Of a DNA stretch of 64,000 nt, positions 16,247 to 25,403 are shown piece after piece. Source of the DNA: Rhodoplanes serenus (lineage in GTDB: Bacteria; Pseudomonadota; Alphaproteobacteria; Rhizobiales; Xanthobacteraceae); assembly GCA_945861855.1 (NCBI GenBank), contig CAMAWG010000006.1, forward strand, positions 1 through 64,000, in the 5' to 3' direction. The notes below the pieces were generated by a model. The model saw only the letters and a program-made list of their open reading frames with translations. It searched no databases and was not told the DNA's origin. The translations under genes were made by a program, and so were the position numbers. Each line of letters begins with the position of its first letter. Within the stretch, counting starts at the first letter, position 1.

Positions 16247-16704
16247 CGGGCCTCCGGCGTGGCTGGCGCGAAAGCCGCGCGCAGCCGTTGGGCGAAAATC
16301 TTTTCCATGTCCTTGGCCTTGGAGCGCAGCACCGGCTGGCCGATGCTGCCGAGCTTGCCGGCCAGCGTCGATTCGACGGAATAGGTGACCTTGGTCTCGT
16401 TGCCGGCCTGCTCAAGGGTGGTGATCGATTTGGCGGTGAGCCGGCCGACGACGCCGAGCGGGGTGCCCTCGATCTTGGCCTCGATGACGCCCGGCTCGTC
16501 CATGCGCGTGACCTCGACGGTCACGGCGAACTTGAACTTGAGGTAGGCGACCTTGGTCTCGAACACCGCCTCGTAATGGGTCGGGTCGATTTCCTTCAGG
16601 TCGCTCACGCCATCGACGAAGCGGACGAAAGAGCTCGGGTCCCGCAGCGTCCGAAACACCACGTCGCGCGGCGCGTTGACCGTGAATTCGCCCGATACAT
16701 TCAT
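16243..16704 (-). CDS. SRPBCC/CoxG-family protein
   Basis: This 153-residue START-like protein of the CoxG family begins MNVSGEFTVNAPRDVVFRTL, typical of SRPBCC domains. The hydrophobic cavity fold is followed by the family end SKAKDMEKIFAQRL. In CO-dehydrogenase operons CoxG helps recruit the enzyme to the membrane; in other molybdenum-hydroxylase operons its role is less clear and could be assembly or substrate binding. Unlike classical CoxG there is no C-terminal hydrophobic anchor, so a soluble role is likely. It opens the MLS group with a 4-base overlap. Confidence 0.88.
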   Translation of the reverse strand: MNVSGEFTVNAPRDVVFRTLRDPSSFVRFVDGVSDLKEIDPTHYEAVFETKVAYLKFKFAVTVEVTRMDEPGVIEAKIEGTPLGVVGRLTAKSITTLEQAGNETKVTYSVESTLAGKLGSIGQPVLRSKAKDMEKIFAQRLRAAFAPATPEAR

Positions 16705-16834
16705 GGGATACGCGGGACCCTACTTTGGAACGAGAGAAAAGCGCATACGGCGCTTGAGGTCAAACGCCGGGGGCAGCGTCCGGCGCATGGCACTTAGCTG
16801 TAGGCACGACTGGCTGGGTTACGAACTCTCGGTT

Positions 16835-16982
16835 GTCATTCCGGACGCCGCGAAGCGGCGATCCGGAATCCATACTCCCTGTGCTGATATTGGGATACAG
16901 GGGTTATGGATTCCGGGTTCGCGCCGGAGCCTGTCATCGGGCCGCGCTTCGCGCGGACCCGTTGGGCGCGCCCCGGAATGAC
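16835..16982. repeat. Dispersed palindromic repeat, family B
   Basis: The element is bounded by GTCATTCCGG and CCGGAATGAC. It contains ATCCGGAATCCATA facing TATGGATTCCGGG, separated by CCCTGTGCTGATATTGGGATACAGGG, which itself folds. The copy at 44124-44234 shares the same ends and the central CTGTGCTGAT. It fills the gap between the CoxG-like gene and the upstream lyase, so it interrupts the operon by about 290 bases. The unusual gap may mean that coxG onwards has its own promoter, although none was recognised. Confidence 0.85.
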
Positions 16983-16996
16983 AGAAACTTCGGCGC

Positions 16997-18349
16997 CTAT
17001 CCGCCCTGCCGCAGTGCGAGAACACGGTCCACCATCTCGCCGGCCTGGCCGAGATAGTTGGCCGGGTCGCACAACTTGACCAGCTCGGCCTTGCTCATGT
17101 GCTTGGCGATCTCCTTGTTCTCGGCCAGGAGGTCGACGAGCGGCCGGCCGGTCGCCACCACCTGCCGGCACACGTCATAGACGAGGTCGTGCGCGTATTG
17201 CCGGCCGAGGTGGGGTCCGAGCCCCATCATCACGGCTTCCGAGACGATCAGCCCCTTGGTGATGTCGAGATTCGCGCGCATCCGCTTCTCGTCCACCTGC
17301 AGGCCCGACATCAGGAACTTGGTCTGGGCGAGGCAGCCGGCGGTGAGCACGAAAATCTCCGGCAGCACGATCCATTCGATCTCCCACTGGCCGGTGGCGC
17401 GCTCGTGGTCCTGCTCCATGGCGTTGAGCAGCGCCGTGGCCTGGGTGCGGACCACGGCCGATTGCGCCGTGATATAGACGCAGGAAATCGGGTTGCGTTT
17501 CTGCGGCATGGTCGATGACGAGCCGCGGCCCTCGTGGAACGGCTCGAACACCTCCTCGACCTCGGTCTGCATCATCAGCTTCACGTCGAAGGCGATCTTG
17601 CCGCAGATGCCGGTGACGAGGCCGAGGAAGCAGCCGACCTCGGCGATCCGGTCATGCACCGTGTGCCAGGCGATCTCGGGCTGGGCGAGGTCGAGCTCCT
17701 TGGCGAGTTCGACCTGGGTGCGCAACCCGTCCTTGCCGAGCGACGACAGCGTGCCGGCCGCGCCGCCGAACTCGAACACGAAGGTGCGCTCCTTGAGCTG
17801 TTTCAGCCGCTGCTTATGCCGCTCGAAGGCGGCGAGGTAGGTCGCGATCTTGTAGCCAAAGGTGATCGGCACCGCCTGCTGGAGATTGCTGCGGCCGGCC
17901 ATCGGCGTATCGCGGTATTTTTTGGCCAGCGTCGCGAGCGCGTCGGAGATGTCGGCGATGTCCTTCTCGACGATCGCCAGCCCCTCGCGGATCTGCATGA
18001 TGGTGGCGGTGTCGGTGATGTCCTGGGTGGTGGCGCCCCAATGACACCATTCCCCCAATCCGCCCTTGCAGAGCTTGACGAGCTGCGCCACCACCGGCAG
18101 CACCGGATAGCCGATCCGCTCGGTTTCGGTCCTGAGCTTCTCGATGTCGTATTGGTCGAACGTGACGTGCTTGAGGATCTCGTCGCAGGCCTCCTGCGGA
18201 ATGATCTTGAGCCTCGCCTGCGCCCGCGCCAGCCCCGCCTCGAAGTCGAGATATTTCTGGATGCGATTGCCGTCGGACCACACCTGCCGCATGGCCTCGG
18301 TGCCGAAGATGTTCTTGAAGATGGCGGAGTCGATCGTGCCGGTGGGCAT
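16997..18349 (-). CDS. Fumarase/aspartase-superfamily lyase (CMLE/adenylosuccinate-lyase-like)
   Basis: This 450-residue protein belongs to the fumarase/aspartase/adenylosuccinate lyase superfamily. The signature loop GSSSTMPQKRNP is at 276-287, with HWGATTQD at 103-110. The segment AGRSNLQQAVPITFG at about 151-165 follows the 3-carboxy-cis,cis-muconate cycloisomerase (CMLE) pattern, not the SRTHG of adenylosuccinate lyase. It eliminates or lactonises a dicarboxylate intermediate. Start 18349 (MPTGTIDSAIF) is chosen; the extension to 18400 reads into a repeat. In this cluster, beside an enolase-superfamily protein and a CMD-family protein, a role in the lower part of an aromatic-acid pathway is the best guess. 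Confidence 0.85.
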   Translation of the reverse strand: MPTGTIDSAIFKNIFGTEAMRQVWSDGNRIQKYLDFEAGLARAQARLKIIPQEACDEILKHVTFDQYDIEKLRTETERIGYPVLPVVAQLVKLCKGGLGEWCHWGATTQDITDTATIMQIREGLAIVEKDIADISDALATLAKKYRDTPMAGRSNLQQAVPITFGYKIATYLAAFERHKQRLKQLKERTFVFEFGGAAGTLSSLGKDGLRTQVELAKELDLAQPEIAWHTVHDRIAEVGCFLGLVTGICGKIAFDVKLMMQTEVEEVFEPFHEGRGSSSTMPQKRNPISCVYITAQSAVVRTQATALLNAMEQDHERATGQWEIEWIVLPEIFVLTAGCLAQTKFLMSGLQVDEKRMRANLDITKGLIVSEAVMMGLGPHLGRQYAHDLVYDVCRQVVATGRPLVDLLAENKEIAKHMSKAELVKLCDPANYLGQAGEMVDRVLALRQGG

Positions 18350-18366
18350 GGCGGGGCCTTTCGCAG

Positions 18367-18485
18367 CGTCGTCTTGGCCGGACTTGTTCCGGCCATCCAC
18401 GCCTTACTTATTAAAGACGTGGATGCCCGGCACAAGCCTGCGCTCGGGCCGGCCGAAGGCCGGACCCGGGTGGCCGGGCATGACG
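18367..18485. repeat. Dispersed palindromic repeat, family C
   Basis: A 119-bp intergenic element pairs CGTCGTCTTGGCCGG at its left with CCGGGCATGACG at its right, loosely. Inner pairs are CCATCCACG / CGTGGATG around ACTTATTAAAGA, and GGCCGGCC / GGCCGG. It lies between the Bug gene and the lyase gene, both on the minus strand. The look is that of rhizobial intergenic repeats. No second copy was found in the window. Confidence 0.6.
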
Positions 18486-18504
18486 TGGGAAGGTGAGAGC
18501 GTCG

Positions 18505-19476
18505 TCACTCCGGCTTGATGCCGGTCTTCGCCACCAGCGCGCGCCATTTCGCGGTTTCGGCGCCGATGCGCGCGGTCAGGGCCTGCGGCGGGCCGGGGTC
18601 AGGTTCGAAGCCCTGCTTCCGCAGGTTCGCAACCAGGTCCGGTTCTTTCAATATCTCGTTCATCGCCCGGTTGAGCTTGGCGACGATCGGATCCGGCGTG
18701 CCGGCCGGCGTGACATAGGCGATCCAGAGCGCCACGTCGTAGTCCTTGACGCCGGCCTCCATCATGGTCGGCACGTCCGGCAAGGACGAAACGCGCCGGG
18801 CTCCCGTCGTCGCCAAGGCGCGAAGCTTGCCGTCGCGGATGTTCTCAAGCGTCGGGCCGACGGTCGCGAACTGCATGTCGAGGCGGCCGGTGATGATGTC
18901 GATCGCGGACTGCGCCGAGCTCTTGTAGGGAACGTGCGTCAGCTCGACGCCCATATCGTTGGCGAACAGGGCGGCGGCGAGATGCGCGAGGCTCGCAAGC
19001 CCCGCGGAGCCGTAGTTCAACTGGCCGGGCTTGGTCTTGGCGAGCGCCACCAGCTCGGCCACGCTCTTCGCCGGGATGCCGGGATAGAGCACCAGCACAT
19101 AGGGCGCGGCCCCGATCATCGAGATCGGCGTGAAATCCTTGATCGAATCGTAGGGGAGCTTCGTTCCGAGCGCTGGCGTTACGCCATGCGTGCTCGCGGT
19201 GATCAGGCCGATGGTGTAGCCGTCCGGCGTGGACTTGGCGACGATATCGACGCCGAGGTTGCCGCTCGCGCCGGGACGGTTCTCCACCACGAACTGCTGG
19301 CCGAACCGGGTCGAGAATTTCTGCGCCATGAGGCGGCTGACGATGTCGGTGGCGGAGCCGGCCGGAAACGGCACGATCAGCCGGACCGGCCGGTCGGGAT
19401 AGGCTGTGTCCGATTGCGCCAGCGACGGCGCGGCGGTCGCGACCAGCGCCAAAAGCGTCAATGCGATGCGGGTCAT
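18505..19476 (-). CDS. Bug-family (TctC-like) periplasmic substrate-binding protein
   Basis: This 323-residue Bug protein has a Sec signal peptide at 1-22 (ALTLLALVATAAPSLAQ), then YPDRPVRLIVPFPAGSATD, the family opening that forms one side of the carboxylate-binding cleft. VVENRPGASGNLG is at about 66-78. Such proteins bind dicarboxylates, aromatic acids or amides; many lack a dedicated TctAB transporter, as here. The start ATG overlaps the stop of the dehydrogenase-like gene by 4 bases, so it is translated within the cluster. Its ligand is probably the pathway substrate or a relative. Confidence 0.92.
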   Translation of the reverse strand: MTRIALTLLALVATAAPSLAQSDTAYPDRPVRLIVPFPAGSATDIVSRLMAQKFSTRFGQQFVVENRPGASGNLGVDIVAKSTPDGYTIGLITASTHGVTPALGTKLPYDSIKDFTPISMIGAAPYVLVLYPGIPAKSVAELVALAKTKPGQLNYGSAGLASLAHLAAALFANDMGVELTHVPYKSSAQSAIDIITGRLDMQFATVGPTLENIRDGKLRALATTGARRVSSLPDVPTMMEAGVKDYDVALWIAYVTPAGTPDPIVAKLNRAMNEILKEPDLVANLRKQGFEPDPGPPQALTARIGAETAKWRALVAKTGIKPE

Positions 19477-20558
19477 GCGGCAAGCTCCCGGGCGAGGACC
19501 GTGATGAGTTGTTCGAAATCCCTGAGGCCGTTGAAGCGCGGCGATCCTGCCATGCGCGGCGTCAGAATGACATTGTCGAACGTCAGGAGCTCGTCGTCGT
19601 CGGGGACGGGTTCCTGATAGTGGACGTCGAGCGCCACGCCGCCGAGCACGCCCTTGCGCAAGGCCTCGATCAAGGCGTCGCGGTTGACGATCGCGGCGTT
19701 CGCCACGTTGACGATGCAGGCGCCAGGCTTGACCTGTGCAAGCTCGGCGCGGCCCAGGAGGTCGCGGGTCGACGGCAGCGTCGGCAGTTGCGGCACGATC
19801 CAGTCGCTCTCGGCGAGAAGCGCGGGGAGAGGGACATGGCGCGCTTTCAATTCTCGTTCCTCGCTGTCCGGGATGCGCGTGCGCTGATGGTAGAGGACGC
19901 GCATGTCGAAGGCCCCGGCCCGGATCGCAATCTCCCGCCCGATCTCGCCCATGCCAATGATGCCGATGGTCGCACCGTTGAGCGCGCGGGTGCCGCCGAC
20001 GCGCGAAAAATTGCCGCCCGGCGTGTGCCTCCGGTCGTAGAGCCGGTAGGCGCCCTGGGCCGCCTCGATGCGCTTGATCGTCACCAGCCCGTCGAGCGCA
20101 TCGAGCTTGCGCGCCAGCATCAGCATCAGCCCGAAGGCGTGCTCGGCGCAGGAGATGTTGGCGCGCCGGCGCAAGGTGAGAAGCTTGATTCCCCTTGCGG
20201 CGCAGGCGGCGGTGTCGATGTTGCGCAGGCCGGTGCCGAATTTCTGCAGAACTTTGAGTCGGCTGGCGGCGGCAAGATCGTCCGGCCCGACCCGGAACGA
20301 TTCGACCACCAGCGCGATGCAATCCTTGAGGCTCGCCCGCATCTCCGCCTCGGACGTCACCATCCGCACCTCGGCGGGATAAAGCCCTGGCGAGCCCGCC
20401 CGCACCCGCGCGCACCAGCCGGCGAAATCGGGCTCGTCGGTCGACATGAAATCGGCGAAGGCGGCGTGGCGCTCCTCGCTCGCGTTCGGATCGAGCACGA
20501 GCGGAATGAGCCGCGTGAACGGATCGTCCTCGACCACGATGACGGGAAGATTAGGCAC
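19473..20558 (-). CDS. D-2-hydroxyacid dehydrogenase-like protein with altered catalytic residues
   Basis: This 361-residue protein has the phosphoglycerate-dehydrogenase fold. The NAD-binding loop is GMGEIG at 202-207, the hinge region LQKFGTGLRNIDT is at 104-116, and ALDVHYQEP at 309-317 keeps the catalytic Glu316. Two other catalytic positions differ. The Arg of the usual N-x-A-R-G motif is Asn287 (NVANAAIVN), and the His of T-P-H is Arg335 (LTPRMAG; codon CGC). It may catalyse a different NAD-dependent reaction or bind without turnover. It overlaps the downstream Bug gene by 4 bases and follows the CMD-family gene by 11 bases. Confidence 0.85.
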   Translation of the reverse strand: MPNLPVIVVEDDPFTRLIPLVLDPNASEERHAAFADFMSTDEPDFAGWCARVRAGSPGLYPAEVRMVTSEAEMRASLKDCIALVVESFRVGPDDLAAASRLKVLQKFGTGLRNIDTAACAARGIKLLTLRRRANISCAEHAFGLMLMLARKLDALDGLVTIKRIEAAQGAYRLYDRRHTPGGNFSRVGGTRALNGATIGIIGMGEIGREIAIRAGAFDMRVLYHQRTRIPDSEERELKARHVPLPALLAESDWIVPQLPTLPSTRDLLGRAELAQVKPGACIVNVANAAIVNRDALIEALRKGVLGGVALDVHYQEPVPDDDELLTFDNVILTPRMAGSPRFNGLRDFEQLITVLARELAA

Positions 20559-20569
20559 CGTCCGGGCCT

Positions 20570-21103
20570 TCAGTTCTTCTTCGGCTCGAGATCGACCCGC
20601 AGCGCCGTGAACACACGGTTGTGCATGAGATAGGTGCCGACCAGCACGGTCAGTTCGACCACCTCACGTTCGTTGTGGTGCTTGCGCACCGCGTCGAACA
20701 CGGCGTCCGGCACCTCGGGCCCCGCGATCATCGCGTCCACATAGGCCAGCGCCGCGCGTTCCGCCTCGTTGAAAAATTTCGAGTCGCGCCAATCCTTCAG
20801 CGCCTCGCATTCCTCGAGGCTCACGCCGTCTGGCACGGCGATGGCTGGCACATGTTGCTGCAAGGCATAGGCGTAGCGTGCGACGCTGGCGATACGGACG
20901 ATGGCGATTTCGCGCAGGCGCGGCGTGAGCTTCGTTTTCCAGCGGATCGCGCCGATGTGCTCGAACCAGGTCATGCACACCGTCGGCGAATGCAGCAGCA
21001 GCTTGTAGATGTTGATCAGTCCGCCGCGCGCGCCCTTGATCTTGGCGATGTCGGCGGCAAGCTCCGGATGGTCCTTTTCTTCGATGTATGAAATACGAGC
21101 CAT
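20570..21103 (-). CDS. Carboxymuconolactone decarboxylase-family protein
   Basis: This 177-residue alpha-helical protein belongs to the CMD/AhpD-like family. The core segment LTPRLREIAIVRIASVARYAY (about 79-99) matches the family's ExxxxRva...Y pattern, but the redox cysteines of AhpD-type members are absent (ARYAYALQQH). A CMD-type enzymatic role is thus more likely than peroxidase function, though many members have no known activity. It begins at the stop of the CaiB gene with no gap and precedes the dehydrogenase-like gene. With the CMLE-like lyase downstream it echoes the protocatechuate branch of the beta-ketoadipate route. Confidence 0.82.
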   Translation of the reverse strand: MARISYIEEKDHPELAADIAKIKGARGGLINIYKLLLHSPTVCMTWFEHIGAIRWKTKLTPRLREIAIVRIASVARYAYALQQHVPAIAVPDGVSLEECEALKDWRDSKFFNEAERAALAYVDAMIAGPEVPDAVFDAVRKHHNEREVVELTVLVGTYLMHNRVFTALRVDLEPKKN

Positions 21104-22288
21104 TTACGCCTCCCCAATCTCACGCAGCACTTCTTCCGTATGCTCGCCGACCTTGGGCGGCGCGCGGTCGGCGGCGGCGCGGCGGCCGTTGATGGTGATC
21201 GGCGTCCGCACGCCGGGAATTGTGCCACCCTTGGCGTCGGGGTGCGGCAGATCGACCCGCAGTTCGCGCGCGATCACCTGCGGATCGTTGAACACCTCGT
21301 GCAGGGTGTTGATCGGCCCCGCCGGCACGCCGACCGCCTCGAATGTTTCCGCAAGCTGGGCCTTCGACAGCTTTCTGGTCAGCTCGAACAGGCGCGGGAT
21401 CAGCGTCTCGCGGTTGACCACGCGGGCGGCGTTGGTCCTGTATCGCTCGTCCTGCGCCATATCCGGGTCGCCCAGCACCTGCATCATTTTCACGAACTGC
21501 CCGTCATTGCCGCAGGCGATCAACATCCAGCCGTCGGTGGTCGGGAAGGTCTGGTAGGGCACGACGCTGGCGTGGGCGTTGCCCATGCGCACCGGCGGCT
21601 TGCCGGACACGAGATAATAGGTCGCCTGGTTGGCGAGCACGCCGACCATGCTGTCGAGCAGCGCCATGTCGATGTGGCTGCCCTTGCCGGTGTGCTCGCG
21701 CTCCTTCAGCGCGGCGGTGATGGCGAGCGCCGAATAGACGCCGGTGAACACGTCGGCGAAGGCGACGCCGAGCCGCGTCGGTTCACCCTCCGGCGAGCCG
21801 GTGATGTCCATGATGCCGCCCATGCCCTGCACGAGGAGGTCATAGCCGGCGCGGGTCTTGTAGGGGCCGTCCTGGCCGAAGCCGGTGATCGAGCAATAGA
21901 TCAGCCGCGGGTTGTCCGCCGCGAGGCTCTTGTAGTCGAGGCCGTATTTGGCCAAGCCCCCGAACTTGAAATTCTCGATCAGCACATCCGACTTCGCGGC
22001 GAGTTTCTTGACGATGCGCTGGCCGTCCGGCGTCTCGAAGTCGATGGCGACCGAGCGCTTGCCGCGGTTGCAGGCGAGATTGTAGGACGAACTGAGCACG
22101 CCGCCGTCCTTGTCCTCCATGAACGGCGGGCCCCAGCCGCGGGTGTCGTCGCCCGCGCCCGGACGCTCGACCTTGATCACCTCGGCGCCGAGATCGGCCA
22201 GCGTCTGGCCGGCCCAGGGGCCTGCGAGGATGCGCGCCAGCTCGAGCACGCGAACGCCCGCGAGCGGGCCCTTCTGCGGACCGGACAT
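21104..22288 (-). CDS. CaiB/BaiF family class III CoA transferase (first copy)
   Basis: This 394-residue class III CoA transferase begins GVRVLELARILAGPWAGQ at 11-28, the family opening. The catalytic Asp that forms the acyl anhydride is Asp150 in RAGYDLLVQGMGG. These enzymes move CoA from a donor such as succinyl-CoA to an organic acid, activating it without ATP. The protein is closely similar to the one at 34435-35607, sharing long stretches. It is adjacent to the CMD-family gene with no gap. It probably activates the pathway's acid substrate or an intermediate dicarboxylate. Confidence 0.93.
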   Translation of the reverse strand: MSGPQKGPLAGVRVLELARILAGPWAGQTLADLGAEVIKVERPGAGDDTRGWGPPFMEDKDGGVLSSSYNLACNRGKRSVAIDFETPDGQRIVKKLAAKSDVLIENFKFGGLAKYGLDYKSLAADNPRLIYCSITGFGQDGPYKTRAGYDLLVQGMGGIMDITGSPEGEPTRLGVAFADVFTGVYSALAITAALKEREHTGKGSHIDMALLDSMVGVLANQATYYLVSGKPPVRMGNAHASVVPYQTFPTTDGWMLIACGNDGQFVKMMQVLGDPDMAQDERYRTNAARVVNRETLIPRLFELTRKLSKAQLAETFEAVGVPAGPINTLHEVFNDPQVIARELRVDLPHPDAKGGTIPGVRTPITINGRRAAADRAPPKVGEHTEEVLREIGEA

Positions 22289-22336
22289 TTCGATGAGTTC
22301 CTTTCCCGGATTTACTGTCGCCGCCTTATAGCATTC

Positions 22337-23491
22337 TTATTTCACGCGGAAGCGCTCAACCGCCGCTTCATCGACCTCGACGCCGAGGCCGGGGCCCTCG
22401 GGCAGGGCGACCAGGCCATTCGCGAGCGGCAGCGGGCGGCGCACAATGTCCTCGGCCAGATAGAAATGGGTGAGGCTCACGCCCCAGTCGGCCTTTGGCA
22501 CCGCGCAGGCGAGATGCAGGGCCGCGGCGCTGGAGATGCTCGACTCCGCGATCTTGGCGGCGATGTTCACCGACAGGCCGAGCTGCTGGCACAGCTTGCC
22601 GGCCTCGATCGCCGCGGTAATACCGCCGAGCTTGATCAGCTTGAGCGACACGCCGCCGGCGCCGGCCCTGGCGCTTGTGACGATGTCGGCGAACGAATGG
22701 ATGCCCTCGTCGACGCCGACCGGCACCTTGGTGCCTCGCGCGAGCTTCTTCAGCCCTTCGACGTCGTCATAGGCGAGCGGCTGCTCGACGAACATCAGCC
22801 GCGCCTTCTTCGTTTTCTCGACGTAGCTGCGCGCAGCGGCGAGTGTCAGCCCGCAATTGGCGTCGGCGCAAAGCGGCGTCTTGGGCAGCGCTTCGCGCAC
22901 CGCGAATGCGATGGCGATTTCCTTTACCAGCGGCTTCACGCCGATCTTGAGCTTGAAGAAATCGAATCCTGCTTTCTGCTTGGCGAGTGCTTCGGCGACA
23001 TCTTCCTCGGCGGTCTTGTTGCCGAGGAGCCACATCGGCTTTACGCCAATGCGGCGCGGGCGGCCGACGAGATCGATCAGACGCAGGCCGGAGGCGCGGC
23101 CGGTCAGATCGAGCACCGCCATTTCGACCGCCGAATGCGCGCCGCCGTTGTCAGTGAGTGCCCGATGCAGCGCCGGGCGGAGCGCCGGCCAGTCGCGGGC
23201 ATCCTTGCCCACCAGCATCGGCGCGAGATGGTCGCGCACGGCGGCAACGAGCCCGCCCTGGGTGTCGCCGGTCATGGTCGGGGCCGAGGCCGCCTCGCCC
23301 CAGCCGACGGCGCCGTCGGCGGCCTCGATGCGCACCAGGAGATTCTGCGCGGCGGTGATGGTTTCGGCCGCCATCTTCATCGGCGTCTTCAGCGGCAGCG
23401 CCACCGGAATCGCGTCGATGCGGCGGATGAGGAGCGGCGCATCCGCGTTTCGCGCGGAGGGAGCGACGCGTGCCAGGACGTTCATGGTCAC
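22337..23491 (-). CDS. Enolase-superfamily enzyme, mandelate racemase/muconate lactonizing type
   Basis: This 384-residue protein has the enolase-superfamily capping domain and barrel. Catalytic Lys180-x-Lys182 (FFKLKIG), metal ligands Asp210 (ADANCG), Glu236 (VEQPL) and Asp261 (GVDEGI), and Lys284 in KLIKLGG give the muconate-lactonizing (MLE) arrangement with a base on each side. Members perform cycloisomerisation, dehydration or epimerisation through an enolate. It follows the ABC permease gene with a 4-base overlap. Cycloisomerisation of a muconate-like ring-cleavage product would fit the other genes, but dipeptide epimerase chemistry is also possible next to a dipeptide-type importer. 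Confidence 0.88.
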   Translation of the reverse strand: MTMNVLARVAPSARNADAPLLIRRIDAIPVALPLKTPMKMAAETITAAQNLLVRIEAADGAVGWGEAASAPTMTGDTQGGLVAAVRDHLAPMLVGKDARDWPALRPALHRALTDNGGAHSAVEMAVLDLTGRASGLRLIDLVGRPRRIGVKPMWLLGNKTAEEDVAEALAKQKAGFDFFKLKIGVKPLVKEIAIAFAVREALPKTPLCADANCGLTLAAARSYVEKTKKARLMFVEQPLAYDDVEGLKKLARGTKVPVGVDEGIHSFADIVTSARAGAGGVSLKLIKLGGITAAIEAGKLCQQLGLSVNIAAKIAESSISSAAALHLACAVPKADWGVSLTHFYLAEDIVRRPLPLANGLVALPEGPGLGVEVDEAAVERFRVK

Positions 23492-24377
23492 ACCTTGAAG
23501 CGTGGATCCAGAAAGTCCCGCAAGCTATCACCGAACAGGTTGAAGGCGAATACGGCAACGCTGATGGCGACCCCGGGAAACAGGATCATCCAGGGCGCCT
23601 CGCGATAGAAGTCGGCGGCGTTGCCGGACAGCATCAGGCCCCAGGCGGCGGTCGGCTCGGTGACGCCGAGGCCGAGGAAGGACAGCGACGCTTCCGCCAG
23701 GATCGCCTGCGCGATAAAGGCGGTCAGCATGATGAGATAGGGCGCGACCACATTGGGCGCCATGTGACGGAAGATGATCCGGGTGTGGGAATAGCCGGCC
23801 GCGCGCGCGGCATCGACATAAGGCATCACCCGGACCGAGAGCGCTGCCGCGCGCACCACGCGCGCGACTCGCGGGACGATCGGGATGGCGATGGCGACGA
23901 TCAGGTTCACGTCGACGCCGCCGACCACGAACTTGCGGAACGCGGCGACCACGACCAGCGCCAGCACGATCAGCGGGAAGGCCAGCAGGATATCGACGAA
24001 GCGCTGGATCCAGTCGTCCATCTTGCCGCCGAAATAGGCCGAGGCGACGCCGAGCACCGCGCCGAAGGTCGATCCGAGGAACGACGAGGTGAAGCCGATC
24101 ACCAGCGCGGTGCGCGAGCCGTAGATCAGGCGCGAGCAGATATCGCGGCCGAACGCATCGGTGCCGCACCAGTGTTCCCAGGACGGCGCGGCGAGCAGCG
24201 ATGCAAAATCGATCGTCAGCGGATCGTAGGGCGCCACCAGCGGCGAGAACAGTCCTGCGAACATCATCAGGACGATGATGACGAAGCTCACCGCGCCGAG
24301 CGGCTGCTGGCGGCAGAACTCGACGAACGCGTTTGGCTGGCGTGTTGTCGGGGTCGGGAGTGCGGGCGCTGCCATCG

Positions 24378-24381
<4 letters not shown>
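23488..24381 (-). CDS. Dipeptide/oligopeptide-type ABC transporter permease (DppC-like)
   Basis: This 297-residue inner-membrane permease has about six transmembrane helices and the DppC N-terminal OppC-type segment. The EAA-loop sequence RAAGYSHTRIIFRHMAPN at about 189-206 contacts the ATPase. It overlaps the upstream DppB-like gene by 4 bases and the downstream enolase-superfamily gene by 4. With the DppB-like partner it forms the import channel. Importers of this family carry peptides, nickel chelates, glycosides or aromatic acids; the catabolic neighbours favour an acid or conjugate. Confidence 0.92.
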
Positions 24382-25334
<953 letters not shown>

Positions 25335-25361
25335 GGTGCCTTCGATGTTGAGGCAGTGAAG

Positions 25362-25389
25362 CCCTCTCCCCGCGGGAACGGGGAGAGGG
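25362..25389. terminator. Strong intercistronic hairpin (attenuator-like)
   Basis: CCCTCTCCCCG (25362-25372) pairs perfectly with CGGGGAGAGGG (25379-25389) across a 6-base loop. There is no T-run after it in the direction of transcription, so it is not a classical intrinsic terminator. It lies between the substrate-binding protein gene and the permease genes. Here a hairpin often protects the upstream mRNA segment and gives an excess of binding protein over permease. A nearly identical hairpin is at 48670-48693, so it may also be a short mobile repeat. Confidence 0.5.
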
Positions 25390-25403
25390 ATGGAGGCGAT
25401 GAA

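Noticed and set aside
18505-20415. Long minus-strand frame suggesting a 636-residue fusion
   Set aside because: Only 18505-19476 encodes a Bug protein with its own start and signal peptide; the upstream part is an alternative frame of the dehydrogenase-like gene.
21140-23608. 822-codon plus-strand frame opposite CaiB and the enolase-superfamily gene
   Set aside because: It spans several real minus-strand genes and their junctions and has the skewed composition of antisense GC-rich frames.
25362-25389. Rho-independent terminator between the binding-protein and permease genes
   Set aside because: The hairpin is perfect, but no T-run follows in the direction of transcription, and the permeases downstream need the same transcript; an attenuator or repeat is preferred.
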